Of a stretch of 64,000 bases of DNA, positions 18,158 to 27,133 are shown one piece after another. The notes under the pieces are model-generated. The model searched no databases and was not told where the DNA came from. It saw only the letters and a program-made list of their open reading frames with translations. The number at the start of each line of letters is the position of its first letter. The first letter of the stretch is position 1. Made by a program: the position numbers and the translations under genes. Origin of the DNA: Actinomycetaceae bacterium zg-1166 (GTDB lineage Bacteria > Actinomycetota > Actinomycetes > Actinomycetales > Actinomycetaceae); contig CP064953.1 in NCBI GenBank assembly GCA_015679245.1, positions 744,001-808,000 on the forward strand, read 5' to 3'.

Positions 18158-18765
18158 GACTGTGTTCACCTCGATCCTTACCTTTAATGAGACGCGAATG
18201 TGTTCGTGAAACGCGAATGTGTTCCAATCCACAGGCTATCGTAATGCTGAGGAGTGTGGTGGTTTTGTGAGAATCTCGCCGGTAAGTAGATAGAGCTTCA
18301 AGTGGTCAAAGTGCATTGTTCGGTTGCAATTGACGTGGAAACTTCCACGTCTGTACACACTAGGCGGCCAGAGCCTATTAGTTATAATAGGCTGATATAA
18401 AATATATTCTTTCTGCTTAAGATAGTAATTCATAATTGTGTTTAGAAAATTCTTATCAATTCAGAGGGCGTGCATCACTCATGAGGATTGATACGATTGA
18501 GCTTGCCTTGACGATATTGGCTGTCGCCTGCAACCACATCAGTGCAATCGCCCAACGTACTATGTATCTACCGTACAGTTAGCGCAGTGGTTCATGAGTC
18601 TGGGTGGCGCTGTGGAACCCCAGTGCGTGGATAATGCGGCGAGCTATGAGTATACGGATTATGTTGCACCTGGTCAGCAGTGCCGTACAAGCTCATGTGG
18701 TTCGCTGTAGTCTGATGAACGTGAGCAACTCACATACTTCTCATTTGCCTGGCTGAGGAACACAC
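18158..18765. other. Gap with two perfect 9-bp palindromes
   Basis: No gene is supported. GACGTGGAA-AC-TTCCACGTC (18332-18351) and AGCCTATTA-GTTA-TAATAGGCT (18372-18393) are two perfect inverted repeats 20 bp apart. The right part must contain the promoter of the MHS transporter gene. Confidence 0.5.
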
Positions 18766-20013
18766 ATGACACTCTCTCTACGCCGTCGCTCTATGCTCAT
18801 TGCTGCCAGCGGCACTATCATCGAATGGTTTGATTTCTCGCTCTTTTTCTATCTTGCTACCGCCCTCAGCACAACCTTCTATCCAGGGATGGACTCTTCG
18901 CTACTACTTGTCCTAGGAACCGGAGCTGTTGGCTTTGTCTTTCGTCCGTTGGGAGCGATTGTCTTTGGACATATTGGTGATACTCGTGGACGTACGGTTG
19001 CTCTGGTAACTTCTGCGGGTCTCATGTCTGTGGCGATGCTGGGAATTGCCCTCATGCCCGGTTACAGTGTGCTAGGTATCTGGGGCGGTGTTACCGTCCT
19101 CGCTCTGCGTGCGCTAGCAGGTTTTTCTGTGGGGGCAGAGTACACCGGTATCATGGTCTATCTTATGGAGAGTTCGCGCCCTGATCGCAGGGGTCTAACG
19201 GCTAGTTGGGCTGCTGCCAACTCTGAAATAGGTGCTCTTCTCGCAGTAGGATCAGCCGCCGTGACGACAGCGATTGTGGGTTCACAGGCTCTGTCTGAGT
19301 GGGCGTGGAGGATTCCATTCGTTATCGGAGCACTATTGGCGGCGATTATGCTGCCACTGCGCCGACACATGGTGGAAAGCCCAGTGATTGCCCAGCAGGT
19401 TCATAACGAAACTGACCTGCGGCCACTCGTCTATGCGATGAAACATCAGCGCAAGCCCATGCTCGTCAGTTTTCTCATCTCGACAGTGGGCTCGGCAACC
19501 TACTTCCTCACCATCACGTATCTGCCTACCTATATCGAAACTGTTCACGATGCAGATAGCCAGGCTGCACTCAATTATGGAGTCATTGCTGCTGTAGCTG
19601 CGATTGTGGTGACCCCGCTCTTCGGATTACTTGCGGATCTCGCCGGGCCGCGACGAATCTTTACTGGGATATTGGTAGCTATCATTATGTTGGCAGTTCC
19701 GGGCTATCGCTTATTGGGTTCTTCTGAATACTTTGTCCTTGGGGCTGCTGTGGCGACACTGGCAGTTCCTGCTGCCGCGTGGAGTGCGACGGCGGCAAGT
19801 GCTATTCCAGAACAATTTTCCTCTCGTGGGCGCTATTCGGGCATGGCTGTGGGTTATAACCTTGCGACAGTGCTTTTTGGTGGCCTGACGCCACCACTGG
19901 TGGCATGGCTCATTGAGCTTACTGGACATGCGCTCACACCCGCACTGTATGCCAGCGCAATCACCCTCATCGCAGGAATACCAGCCATTATCCTCATGCG
20001 TGAGACGAGGTGA
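18766..20013 (+). CDS. MHS-family (MFS) metabolite:H+ symporter
   Basis: A 415-residue, 12-helix transporter of the metabolite:H+ symporter family (ProP, KgtP, ShiA, CitA relatives). Typical marks are GTIIEWFDFSLFFYLA in helix 1, the FRPLGAIVFGHIGDTRGR loop between helices 2 and 3, and RALAGFSVGAEYTG in helix 4. Members carry citrate, 2-oxoglutarate, shikimate, proline or betaine with protons; the substrate is not predictable here. It is slightly shorter than the usual 430-500 residues. A GAGGAACACAC site precedes the ATG. It stands alone at the right edge of the accessory stretch. Confidence 0.88.
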   Translation: MTLSLRRRSMLIAASGTIIEWFDFSLFFYLATALSTTFYPGMDSSLLLVLGTGAVGFVFRPLGAIVFGHIGDTRGRTVALVTSAGLMSVAMLGIALMPGYSVLGIWGGVTVLALRALAGFSVGAEYTGIMVYLMESSRPDRRGLTASWAAANSEIGALLAVGSAAVTTAIVGSQALSEWAWRIPFVIGALLAAIMLPLRRHMVESPVIAQQVHNETDLRPLVYAMKHQRKPMLVSFLISTVGSATYFLTITYLPTYIETVHDADSQAALNYGVIAAVAAIVVTPLFGLLADLAGPRRIFTGILVAIIMLAVPGYRLLGSSEYFVLGAAVATLAVPAAAWSATAASAIPEQFSSRGRYSGMAVGYNLATVLFGGLTPPLVAWLIELTGHALTPALYASAITLIAGIPAIILMRETR

Positions 20014-20334
20014 GGTCATAATGGCTACGAGGAAAGCGATATCACACAGGGTCAAGATCTTGCGCATACGCGCTTCCTCAAGGCTGGTTCATGTGCAACT
20101 ATCAAGGCTGGTGCATATCTGACTGTGCATGTCTAACTATTGAGGGAGCCAGAGTCAGTGGTGTGGTTTGTGGGAGAACTTCTTACGTCATAGTCGGTTA
20201 CCTTTTCTTCTTGATATGAGAAGGGTCTTCTCCTTGGTTCGTCGTCGACTGCTTTTATGGCAAACCTCACGGCAGAGAGAACACCCAGTTCTCTACAGCC
20301 AGTTCTCTACAGGTACGAGTGAGAGAATGGGGAT
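20014..20334. repeat. Gap with a 24-bp tandem repeat
   Basis: Two 24-bp units starting TCAAGGCTGGT at 20078-20101 and 20102-20125 are followed by a partial third. The right side must contain the pepN promoter. No gene is supported. Confidence 0.65.
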
Positions 20335-22809
20335 ATGAGCACAGCGAACCTCACACGCGAAGAAACGGCTGCTCGTGCTGCCGCACATACCCTCCATACC
20401 ATCGACGTGGAGCTTGATCTTACTCAGGCTGCCGATCATTCAGTAGCCGGATTTCCCACGCGCACTATCCTCACTTTCGATTCACGCGAGGCCTCAACCT
20501 GGCTCGATTTTCTGGGGTTGGAGGTTCGCTCAATTACGATCAATGGCAAAGAACATCCCGTGTGTTGGGATGGTGCGCGGATCCAATTAACCGGACTTGC
20601 TGCCCACAACATCGTCGAAGTTGAAGCTCTGGGTGCCTATTCACGAAGTGGTGAGGGTCTACACCGTTTCCTTGATCCCGAAGACGGCAACACCTATCTC
20701 TATACCCAATACGAACCGGCTGATTCACGTCGTGTTATGGCCTGTTTCGAGCAACCGGATATGAAAGCCGAAGTTGCATTTACACTCACAGGTCCCTCCT
20801 CATGGCTACTACTGGCCAATGGTGCTGAAGAATCACGTGAGGTGGAAGGAGAAGTGGCACGTGTGTGTTTTGAGCGTACCAGGCCGCTCTCCTCCTATAT
20901 CACTGCTATTGCTGCTGGTCCTTATTATCGTGTAGAGAGTTTGTGGGAGAGGGGAGATCTCAGGATCCCACTCTCGGTGATGTGCCGTGCCTCTCTCGCT
21001 GCTTACCTCGATGCAGAGGAGATTTTCGAGGTGACGAAGCAGGGGCTTGATTTTTATGCCGAGGCTTTCGACTATCCGTACCCATGGGGAAAGTACGATC
21101 AGATCTTTGTGCCTGAATATAACCTCGGTGCGATGGAGAATCCTGGACTGGTCACCTTCACGGAGAAATACGTGTTCCGTGGAGCTGCCACTGTGGCTCA
21201 GCATGAGGGGCGCGCTAACACAATCCTGCACGAGATGGCGCATATGTGGTTTGGCGATCTCGTCACGATGAAATGGTGGGACGATCTTTGGCTCAAAGAG
21301 TCTTTCGCTGACTACATGGGCAGCCATGTGAGCGCTAGCGCCACACGTTTCAGCCAGGCGTGGGTGACCTTCGCGAATTCTCGCAAATCGTGGGCTTATA
21401 CCCAAGATCAGTTGCCCACCACGCACCCGATTGTGGCTGATATTCCCGATCTTGAGGCTGCCAAACTCAACTTCGACGGCATTACCTATGCCAAGGGAGC
21501 TGCTGTGCTCAAGCAGCTCGCTGCCTACGTGGGAACAGAGAACTTCTTTGAAGGAGCGCGTCGCTACTTTAAGGCACACGCTTTTGGTAATACGAGTCTT
21601 GAAGATTTCCTCGCAGCGTTGGAGAGTGCATCTGGGCGCGACATGCATGCGTGGGCATGCTCGTGGTTACAGAGCACGGGAATGTCCACAATTACGTGTG
21701 ACAGCGGCGTGCTTCGCCAAGATCCACCGCGTCCTCATATCCTCAAGGTGGGAGTATATGCACCTGTGGAGGGCAAACTTTCACAGATTGCCAAGCAGCG
21801 CGTGGAGATCACGGAGGAAGAAACACCTATTGAAATTCCGTCCGCGCCCTTCATTCTTCCTAACGACGACGACCTCACCTACGCCAAGATCCGCCTCAGT
21901 GAATCTTCGCTTATGGTGGCGTGTGAATCGCTTGGGCAGCTCCCGGTGATGGAGCGCGGGCTTGTGTGGGCTGCGTTATGGAATGCTACGCGCGATGGGA
22001 GATTCTCCCCAGAAGAATTTCTGCGCCTCGTGCGTCGACATGGCGTGCAAGAAAATAATGTCGGAATCCTCGCTGTGATTGTGAACCATGCTGCCTACAC
22101 TGCAGTTCATTACGTACCGCGAGAACGGCGAAGTGAAGTGGCACGAAACTGGCTCGCCTACACGCATGCAGGTATAGAGGAAGCAGATGGTGATAGCCGT
22201 ATCGCCTGGATCCGTGCCTTTGCTGCTGCAGCAGAGAATAACGACGACGAAGCCACCTACCTTCGTTCCTTGCTAGAAGGAAGCGTTGCGCTTCCTGGGA
22301 ATGTGGAACTTGACGCCGAACTGCGCTGGGCTTTCATTAAGGCTCTCGCGGCCACCGGGAATATCAGTATCTCGCAGATCCGCGCCGAAGAAGCGAAAGA
22401 TTGTACCGCTTCTGGAAAGATACACGCACTTTGCGCTATTTCCTCCTTGCCAGATGTAGACCTACGCCGTGGAGCGTGGGAACGTGCCTGGAACGACACG
22501 TCGATTTCTAATGACCAACTCTCTGCCTTGCTTGCTGGAGTGTGTGCAGGGAGGCAAGGAAGAATGGACGAAAAGATCGAAGAATCCTACTTCTCACGTC
22601 TTCTTCCTACGTGGAGATCACGCTCAATCGAAATGGCACGGCGCCTTGTTCGAGACGGTTTCCCCATTTCAGAAAGTACTGAGCGTGTGGATACCTGGCT
22701 TGAGTCACACCCCGAGGCTCCTGGTGCATTGCGCCGCCTTGTGGTGGAGCAACGTGACCACCTAGCTAGAGCACTCGCTGTGCAGGCCGGGAAAAGTTAC
22801 GGAGAATAG
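20335..22809 (+). CDS. pepN: Aminopeptidase N, M1 family
   Basis: An 824-residue M1 zinc aminopeptidase that removes N-terminal residues from peptides in the cytoplasm. The substrate-binding GAMEN motif starts at residue 265. The zinc site is HEMAH (His299, His303) with Glu322 in WLKESFAD, an exact HEXXH-X18-E. The C-terminal half is the helical ERAP1-like domain of actinobacterial PepN. The length is close to the usual 850 residues. It is followed after 118 bp by the Nif3-like gene in the same direction. Confidence 0.95.
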   Translation: MSTANLTREETAARAAAHTLHTIDVELDLTQAADHSVAGFPTRTILTFDSREASTWLDFLGLEVRSITINGKEHPVCWDGARIQLTGLAAHNIVEVEALGAYSRSGEGLHRFLDPEDGNTYLYTQYEPADSRRVMACFEQPDMKAEVAFTLTGPSSWLLLANGAEESREVEGEVARVCFERTRPLSSYITAIAAGPYYRVESLWERGDLRIPLSVMCRASLAAYLDAEEIFEVTKQGLDFYAEAFDYPYPWGKYDQIFVPEYNLGAMENPGLVTFTEKYVFRGAATVAQHEGRANTILHEMAHMWFGDLVTMKWWDDLWLKESFADYMGSHVSASATRFSQAWVTFANSRKSWAYTQDQLPTTHPIVADIPDLEAAKLNFDGITYAKGAAVLKQLAAYVGTENFFEGARRYFKAHAFGNTSLEDFLAALESASGRDMHAWACSWLQSTGMSTITCDSGVLRQDPPRPHILKVGVYAPVEGKLSQIAKQRVEITEEETPIEIPSAPFILPNDDDLTYAKIRLSESSLMVACESLGQLPVMERGLVWAALWNATRDGRFSPEEFLRLVRRHGVQENNVGILAVIVNHAAYTAVHYVPRERRSEVARNWLAYTHAGIEEADGDSRIAWIRAFAAAAENNDDEATYLRSLLEGSVALPGNVELDAELRWAFIKALAATGNISISQIRAEEAKDCTASGKIHALCAISSLPDVDLRRGAWERAWNDTSISNDQLSALLAGVCAGRQGRMDEKIEESYFSRLLPTWRSRSIEMARRLVRDGFPISESTERVDTWLESHPEAPGALRRLVVEQRDHLARALAVQAGKSYGE

Positions 22810-22927
22810 ATACGCGCACGTACGTGCGTAGTGAGCTGATGATGCATCTACCAGAGAGCACAAAGAGCGACCCTCACGCAGGTGAGCATCACGTATGCTA
22901 CTTGTTCACTGACGAACAGAAAGGGAG

Positions 22928-23716
22928 ATGATGAGTACGAGGATTGGAGAGGTAGTTCGCCACCTCGAAGAAATCTATCCGCCCGCAAGCGCCGAATCAT
23001 GGGATCGTGTTGGACTCGCCATCGGTGATCCCACGTGGCCTGTTCAGACGATCGGCTTTGCCGTGGATCCATGCGAAGCCACTGTGAACGAAGCGATTGA
23101 ACGTGGAGCACGCATGCTCATTACCCATCATCCTCTCTACCTGCGCGGCACTCATTCGGTGGCCGCCACAACTGGGAAAGGACGCTGGACTATTCGGCTC
23201 ATCCAGGCCAACACTGCTCTCTATTGTGCACACACTAATGCAGACGTTGCTGCTTCCACCGCAGCTCTTGCGCAACCACTGGGAGTGCATATCGAGGCAC
23301 CACTTAGCCCTGAAGGTATCGGGGGAGTAGGAACACTCACAGAGCCGATGAGTCTGCGAAGTTTTGCTGAGTGTGTGAGGAATGTGCTGCCGAAGGTACC
23401 TGCCGGAATCCTCGTCGGTGGAGATCTGGAGAAAACTGTGGAGCGTGTGGCGATCTGTTCAGGAGCAGGAGATTCTCTTCTTGCAGCTGCCCGCGAAGCT
23501 GGAGCGGATGTGTACCTCACTGCGGATCTGCGCCATCACCCAGCCACAGATAATCTCTGGGATGGCGGTCCTGCTCTCATCAATATGACTCATTGGGCAA
23601 GCGAATGGCCTCTCTTGGCGAAAATGCGTGAGGCACTCCTTGCCAAACTTGAGGTAAACGTGAACACATATATCTCCGAAATCCCCACTGACCCGTGGAA
23701 TCTCCATCTCCCCTAG
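22928..23716 (+). CDS. Nif3-like dinuclear metal centre protein
   Basis: A 262-residue member of the Nif3/YbgI/YqfO family, which forms toroidal hexamers with a two-metal site. Suggested roles include GTP cyclohydrolase I-like and regulatory functions, but none is settled. The metal ligands are visible in MLITHHPLYLRG, AHTNAD and the C-terminal THWASEWP. It is close to the minimal length and lacks the inserted PII-like domain. AAAGGGAG precedes two adjacent ATG codons (22928 and 22931). In many actinobacteria it stands, as here, directly before the zinc-ribbon coiled-coil gene. Confidence 0.88.
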   Translation: MMSTRIGEVVRHLEEIYPPASAESWDRVGLAIGDPTWPVQTIGFAVDPCEATVNEAIERGARMLITHHPLYLRGTHSVAATTGKGRWTIRLIQANTALYCAHTNADVAASTAALAQPLGVHIEAPLSPEGIGGVGTLTEPMSLRSFAECVRNVLPKVPAGILVGGDLEKTVERVAICSGAGDSLLAAAREAGADVYLTADLRHHPATDNLWDGGPALINMTHWASEWPLLAKMREALLAKLEVNVNTYISEIPTDPWNLHLP

Positions 23717-24002
23717 GGCGAGCCGTAGAGGAGGTGCCAATAATGGTTCTCGGCTCCTGAGAGCGGAAGTCTAGCTCAGCCTCGTGGGAGAGTTGCTGTA
23801 CTTGCCCCGCACTGTACTTCTTTGTCTCTCCTAGGCCAGGTAACAGTGATGAACGTGGAGGATGCGGACTTTGAGATGTATTTTTCCTACAACCTGATGT
23901 GAGTATGAAGATTGCGGTGCTAAGGTGCTGAACTCACAATCGACAAAGAGCACTCCGTGTCAGGTTTCTGCGAGCTGTGCCACTTTCCGATAAGGTCAAA
24001 GC

Positions 24003-24740
24003 ATGGCACAGGCACCTCGATCCGATCAGCTTGCTCTTCTCGATGTCGCAGAGATTGACTCCGCGATTGCACGTCTTGAGCGCGAGAACACGAAACATCC
24101 TCTGCGAGAGAAACTTGGAACACTTCTCAACTCCACAGCCGCGACTGCCCGTGAACGTGATGCCGCTGAGGTGAAGGTAAGTGTACTCGAAGGTGATCTA
24201 GCCACGGCTGAAGCGACATGCGCGAAGCTCCAGGAACAGATTCACGACAAAGAGGAGAAACTTAATTCCGGTGTTGGACTCACCTCGCGCGATCTCCTTG
24301 TTCTCCAAGACGAAATCGCTAGTTTACGTGTGAGCTTAGAAGCTGCCTCCGAAACCGAATTTGCTGCCCTTGACTCCCTGGAAGTAACTCAAGGAGAGGT
24401 GGCACGCCTTGAAGGTGACATCGCCGAACTTGGTATCGCCATTGAGAAATATCGTGCCGAACTTGAAGAGACTGTGGCTCGTATCGAGATGAAACAAACA
24501 GAGCTGCGTGCACAACGCGCAGTTATCTACGAGCCACTGGCTGAAGAATTGAAGAAGATTTATGAGCATTCACGTGCTAGTGGCGGCTACGCCGTTATGG
24601 CACTAGCGCCAAACGGACAGACAGGTCAAGGTGTCGTACTTTCACCTGTTGAAGTTGCCCAGATTCGCTCCCTTCCCGAGGAAGAGATCTATCTCTCTGA
24701 AGATTACGATGCCATCATTATCCGTGTGGATGAACTTTAG
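24003..24740 (+). CDS. DUF164/HP0958-like coiled-coil protein lacking its zinc ribbon cysteines
   Basis: A 245-residue protein, mostly a long charged coiled coil (residues 10-185), with a C-terminal segment of the C4-type zinc-ribbon family. Its position after the Nif3-like gene and before the rnpB region is the usual actinobacterial one. In relatives the C-terminus has two CxxC pairs around a conserved LSPxExxxIR helix. Here that helix is kept (VVLSPVEVAQIRSLPEEE) but both cysteine pairs are replaced (TGQG and SEDYD), and the whole protein has a single cysteine inside the coiled coil. The frame is intact, so this is a domain change and not a truncation. It acts probably as a nucleic-acid or protein-binding scaffold. 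Confidence 0.8.
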   Translation: MAQAPRSDQLALLDVAEIDSAIARLERENTKHPLREKLGTLLNSTAATARERDAAEVKVSVLEGDLATAEATCAKLQEQIHDKEEKLNSGVGLTSRDLLVLQDEIASLRVSLEAASETEFAALDSLEVTQGEVARLEGDIAELGIAIEKYRAELEETVARIEMKQTELRAQRAVIYEPLAEELKKIYEHSRASGGYAVMALAPNGQTGQGVVLSPVEVAQIRSLPEEEIYLSEDYDAIIIRVDEL

Positions 24741-24845
24741 AGCTAAACGTGGAATTCGAGCGGATGAGACACACCGGGAATGTGCATCTGAGGGTGAAAA
24801 GTAACCACGACGAGTAAGTGGTGAGTGAACACAGAGGCCAGTGGC

Positions 24846-25553
24846 TTATGGCCGTTCAACCACGAGTTCGAGGAGAAAATTCTCCCGCGAGCTCTTCTCC
24901 ACCCGCACATCTGCTACAGCTTCAAGGCTACGCGCCACGTCAGCAATCTCCTCACTGTGTGCATCGAGAAGCGCACGGGTGAGAAGCCCACGATAATGCT
25001 TAACCATATGAGAAATAACCTTTCCCTCGCGTGTGCGTGCTTGAACCTGCCACCACTGCCCTTGGGGTTTGCACACCTGGTAGCCGCTTGAACGCATATC
25101 CACCACAGGCTCGTCGTCAAGGAAAGGAATCCTGGAGAGTACGTGACGCCAGTACGAGGACAGTCGCCCGGCTTTGGGAAGGCGCACACCCATGGCAAGC
25201 CGGTAGTGAGGGAGAAGATCCTCGCCGCTTGTGGCACCAAATAATCCAGAGAAGATCGTTACCTCGTCGCCTGGGCGAAGACGAGCCGCATCGTAAAGTA
25301 CACCTGTGTAGAGTTCACGTGCTGGCACGCATGGCGCAGTGAGAAGATCGCGTTGTCTACGTACCTCAGCTTCGCACCGTGAGCCTACACCGAGAATCTC
25401 CAGGGCATCGTCGGCTCTACAGATAGTAGTAAGTTCACTGAGGATCTGCTCACGAGCTGGCGTGAGGGCAGACCACGTGAGTGAGGAGAGATTGAGAGGC
25501 AAGCCAGTTGCGGGAGTGGCTTTGCTTTCTGAGGGTGGAAGCAAGATGCGCAT
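24846..25553 (-). CDS. yaaA: YaaA family peroxide stress protein (UPF0246)
   Basis: A 235-residue YaaA homologue. The start MRILLPPSESKA matches the family N-terminus (usually LLPPSEgK), and YTGVLYDAARL and PFLDDEPVVDMRSSGY are conserved further on. In E. coli YaaA limits iron-driven oxidative damage and binds DNA. ATG 25553 is chosen by this match; ATG 25562 is three codons upstream. The frame stays open as far as 26015, but that part is antisense to RNase P RNA and is not coding. It is convergent with the coiled-coil gene. Confidence 0.85.
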   Translation of the reverse strand: MRILLPPSESKATPATGLPLNLSSLTWSALTPAREQILSELTTICRADDALEILGVGSRCEAEVRRQRDLLTAPCVPARELYTGVLYDAARLRPGDEVTIFSGLFGATSGEDLLPHYRLAMGVRLPKAGRLSSYWRHVLSRIPFLDDEPVVDMRSSGYQVCKPQGQWWQVQARTREGKVISHMVKHYRGLLTRALLDAHSEEIADVARSLEAVADVRVEKSSRENFLLELVVERP

Positions 25554-25687
25554 AGGTGTCATCGTAGTGGGAAGAGACAGAAGGAGGGTGAGGTAGGAGG
25601 AGGGGATGAAAATATCTACGCAGGCCGGAGGAGCGCGAAGTACACGTGTATCGGAGTCGATGGCGGCGAAGAAGGCTGTGCGCAGTG

Positions 25688-25693
25688 TATGAT
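25688..25693 (+). promoter_or_regulatory. -10 element of rnpB
   Basis: TATGAT ends eight bases before the predicted 5' end of RNase P RNA at 25701, the correct distance for direct initiation. The -35 region is weak. Confidence 0.6.
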
Positions 25694-25700
25694 CGTGTGC

Positions 25701-26066
25701 GCGAATGAGTCGGCTAGGCGGCCGCGTGGGTGGCAACACTCCCGAGGAACGTCCGGGCTCCACAGGGAACGGTGGTGGGTAACACCCACCCGGGGTGACC
25801 CGCGGGATAGCGCCACAGAAAATAAACCGCCGGCAATGCCGGTAAGGGTGAAACGGCGGTGTAAGAGACCACCGCACTTCAGGTGACTGAAGTGGCAGGG
25901 CAAGCCCCACCGGGAGCAAGATCAGGCAGCGCGCGGAGGTATCCCGTTTAGCGCGCGGGTGGATCGCTAGAGGTGTACGGCAACGTGCATCGTAGATGGA
26001 TGGTCGCCACCGCATTGCGCACTGCGTTGCGGTACAGAACCCGGCGTATAGGCCGGCTCATTCGCC
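25701..26066 (+). ncRNA. rnpB: RNase P RNA, bacterial class A
   Basis: The catalytic RNA of RNase P, which removes 5' leaders from tRNA precursors. The P1 ends GCGAATGAG...CGG and CCGGCTCATTCGC pair with each other. Core blocks are present: GAGGAACGTCCGGGCTCC (CR-I), ACAGAAAATAAACCGCC, the stretch AAGGGTGAAACGGCGGTGTA, AAGAGACCACCGC, and the 3' CR-V-type block ACAGAACCCGGCGTATAGG. The length of about 366 nt fits class A RNAs. It lies between yaaA and map, reading opposite to both. Confidence 0.93.
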
Positions 26067-26080
26067 TTAAGCTAACTTTC

Positions 26081-26980
26081 CTAGGGGCGTAAGCCACGTG
26101 CAGGGTCGCTGGGAAGCGTGAGGATTTCGGCACCATTTTCTGTCACGACGAAGGTATGCTCGAACTGAGCAGTGCGCCTGCGATCTTTCGTCACTACAGT
26201 CCAACCGTCATCCCACTGTTCCCATTCAATTGTGCCGAGGGTGAGCATTGGCTCGATAGTGAACACCATCCCCACTTCCATGATGGTGTTGTAGGCCGGA
26301 GCCGCGTCGTAATGGGGAACAATAAGCCCTGAGTGGAAGGCTTCTCCGACTCCGTGCCCCGTGTAATCTTCCACGACGCCGTAGTTAAAACGCTTGGCGT
26401 AGGCTTCGATGACACGTCCGATCACATTGATCTCTCGCCCAGGTTTTACGGCCTTCATAGAACGGAGTAACGAGGTAGCTGTGCGTTCGACGAGGAGGCG
26501 CGATTCCTCGTCCACCTCACCTACAAGAAATGTGGCGTTAGTATCCCCATGTACACCATTCTTGTAGGCTGTGACATCAAGATTGATGATGTCGCCCTCA
26601 TTCAGGCGCGTTGAATCGGGAATCCCGTGGCAGATGACCTCGTTAATGGATGTACATAACGACTTTGGATAACCCATGTACCCCAACGTCGAAGGGTAGG
26701 CTCCATGGTCGCACATGTACTCGTGGGCGATCACGTCAAGTTCGTCAGTGGTGATGCCGGGGGCAATTGCGGCAGCTGCCGTGTACATTGCATCGGCGGC
26801 GATCTGTCCAGCCTCACGGATACGCTCAATCGTCTCGGCGTCTTTGATATCCGAGGAGGTCACTACTTCCGGGCCATCGTGGAACATGTATTCAGGTCGT
26901 TCGATCTGCGGTGGTACATGCCGCATGGCAGAGACGTGTCCAGGAACGAGAGTACCGAGAGGTGAACGATCAGCCAACAT
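26081..26980 (-). CDS. map: Methionine aminopeptidase, type I
   Basis: A 299-residue type I enzyme that removes the initiator methionine from new proteins. Five metal ligands are visible: Asp in NLDVTAY, Asp in HGDTNATF, His in GHGVGEAFH, Glu in FTIEPML and Glu in QFEHTF. The first 45 residues are the extended N-terminus with PQIERPEY seen in actinobacterial MapA types. ATG 26980 is used; the frame continues upstream to 27085 through a pair of palindromes, so the longer form is unlikely. No Shine-Dalgarno is visible, so it may be leaderless. Confidence 0.93.
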   Translation of the reverse strand: MLADRSPLGTLVPGHVSAMRHVPPQIERPEYMFHDGPEVVTSSDIKDAETIERIREAGQIAADAMYTAAAAIAPGITTDELDVIAHEYMCDHGAYPSTLGYMGYPKSLCTSINEVICHGIPDSTRLNEGDIINLDVTAYKNGVHGDTNATFLVGEVDEESRLLVERTATSLLRSMKAVKPGREINVIGRVIEAYAKRFNYGVVEDYTGHGVGEAFHSGLIVPHYDAAPAYNTIMEVGMVFTIEPMLTLGTIEWEQWDDGWTVVTKDRRRTAQFEHTFVVTENGAEILTLPSDPARGLRP

Positions 26981-27026
26981 GGATTTAAGTCTAACGTGTG
27001 GGGAATCTCGCGCCACCACCACACTT

Positions 27027-27108
27027 CGTATCACATGGTGGGATACGGCCTGCCCCTGATGGGACTCCTGTTCGTTTAACGGCACCTCGTATCATACGGT
27101 GGGATACG
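27027..27108. promoter_or_regulatory. Pair of CGTATC-N9-GATACG palindromes between panB and map
   Basis: Two near-identical 21-bp sites lie at 27027-27047 and 27088-27108. Each has perfect 6-bp arms CGTATC/GATACG and a 9-bp spacer ending GGTGG, and the likeness extends to GGC on the right. They are 61 bp apart start to start, and 47-128 bp before the map start. They look like a double operator for a dimeric regulator. The regulator is unknown. Confidence 0.55.
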
Positions 27109-27133
27109 GCGGCGAGGCGGCAGAGAAGCCGTG

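Noticed and set aside
20833-21648. Minus-strand frame of 271 codons
   Set aside because: Antisense to the catalytic region of pepN; no ribosome site and shadow-like composition.
25563-26015. N-terminal extension of YaaA
   Set aside because: It is antisense to RNase P RNA and not similar to any YaaA; the family start matches 25553.
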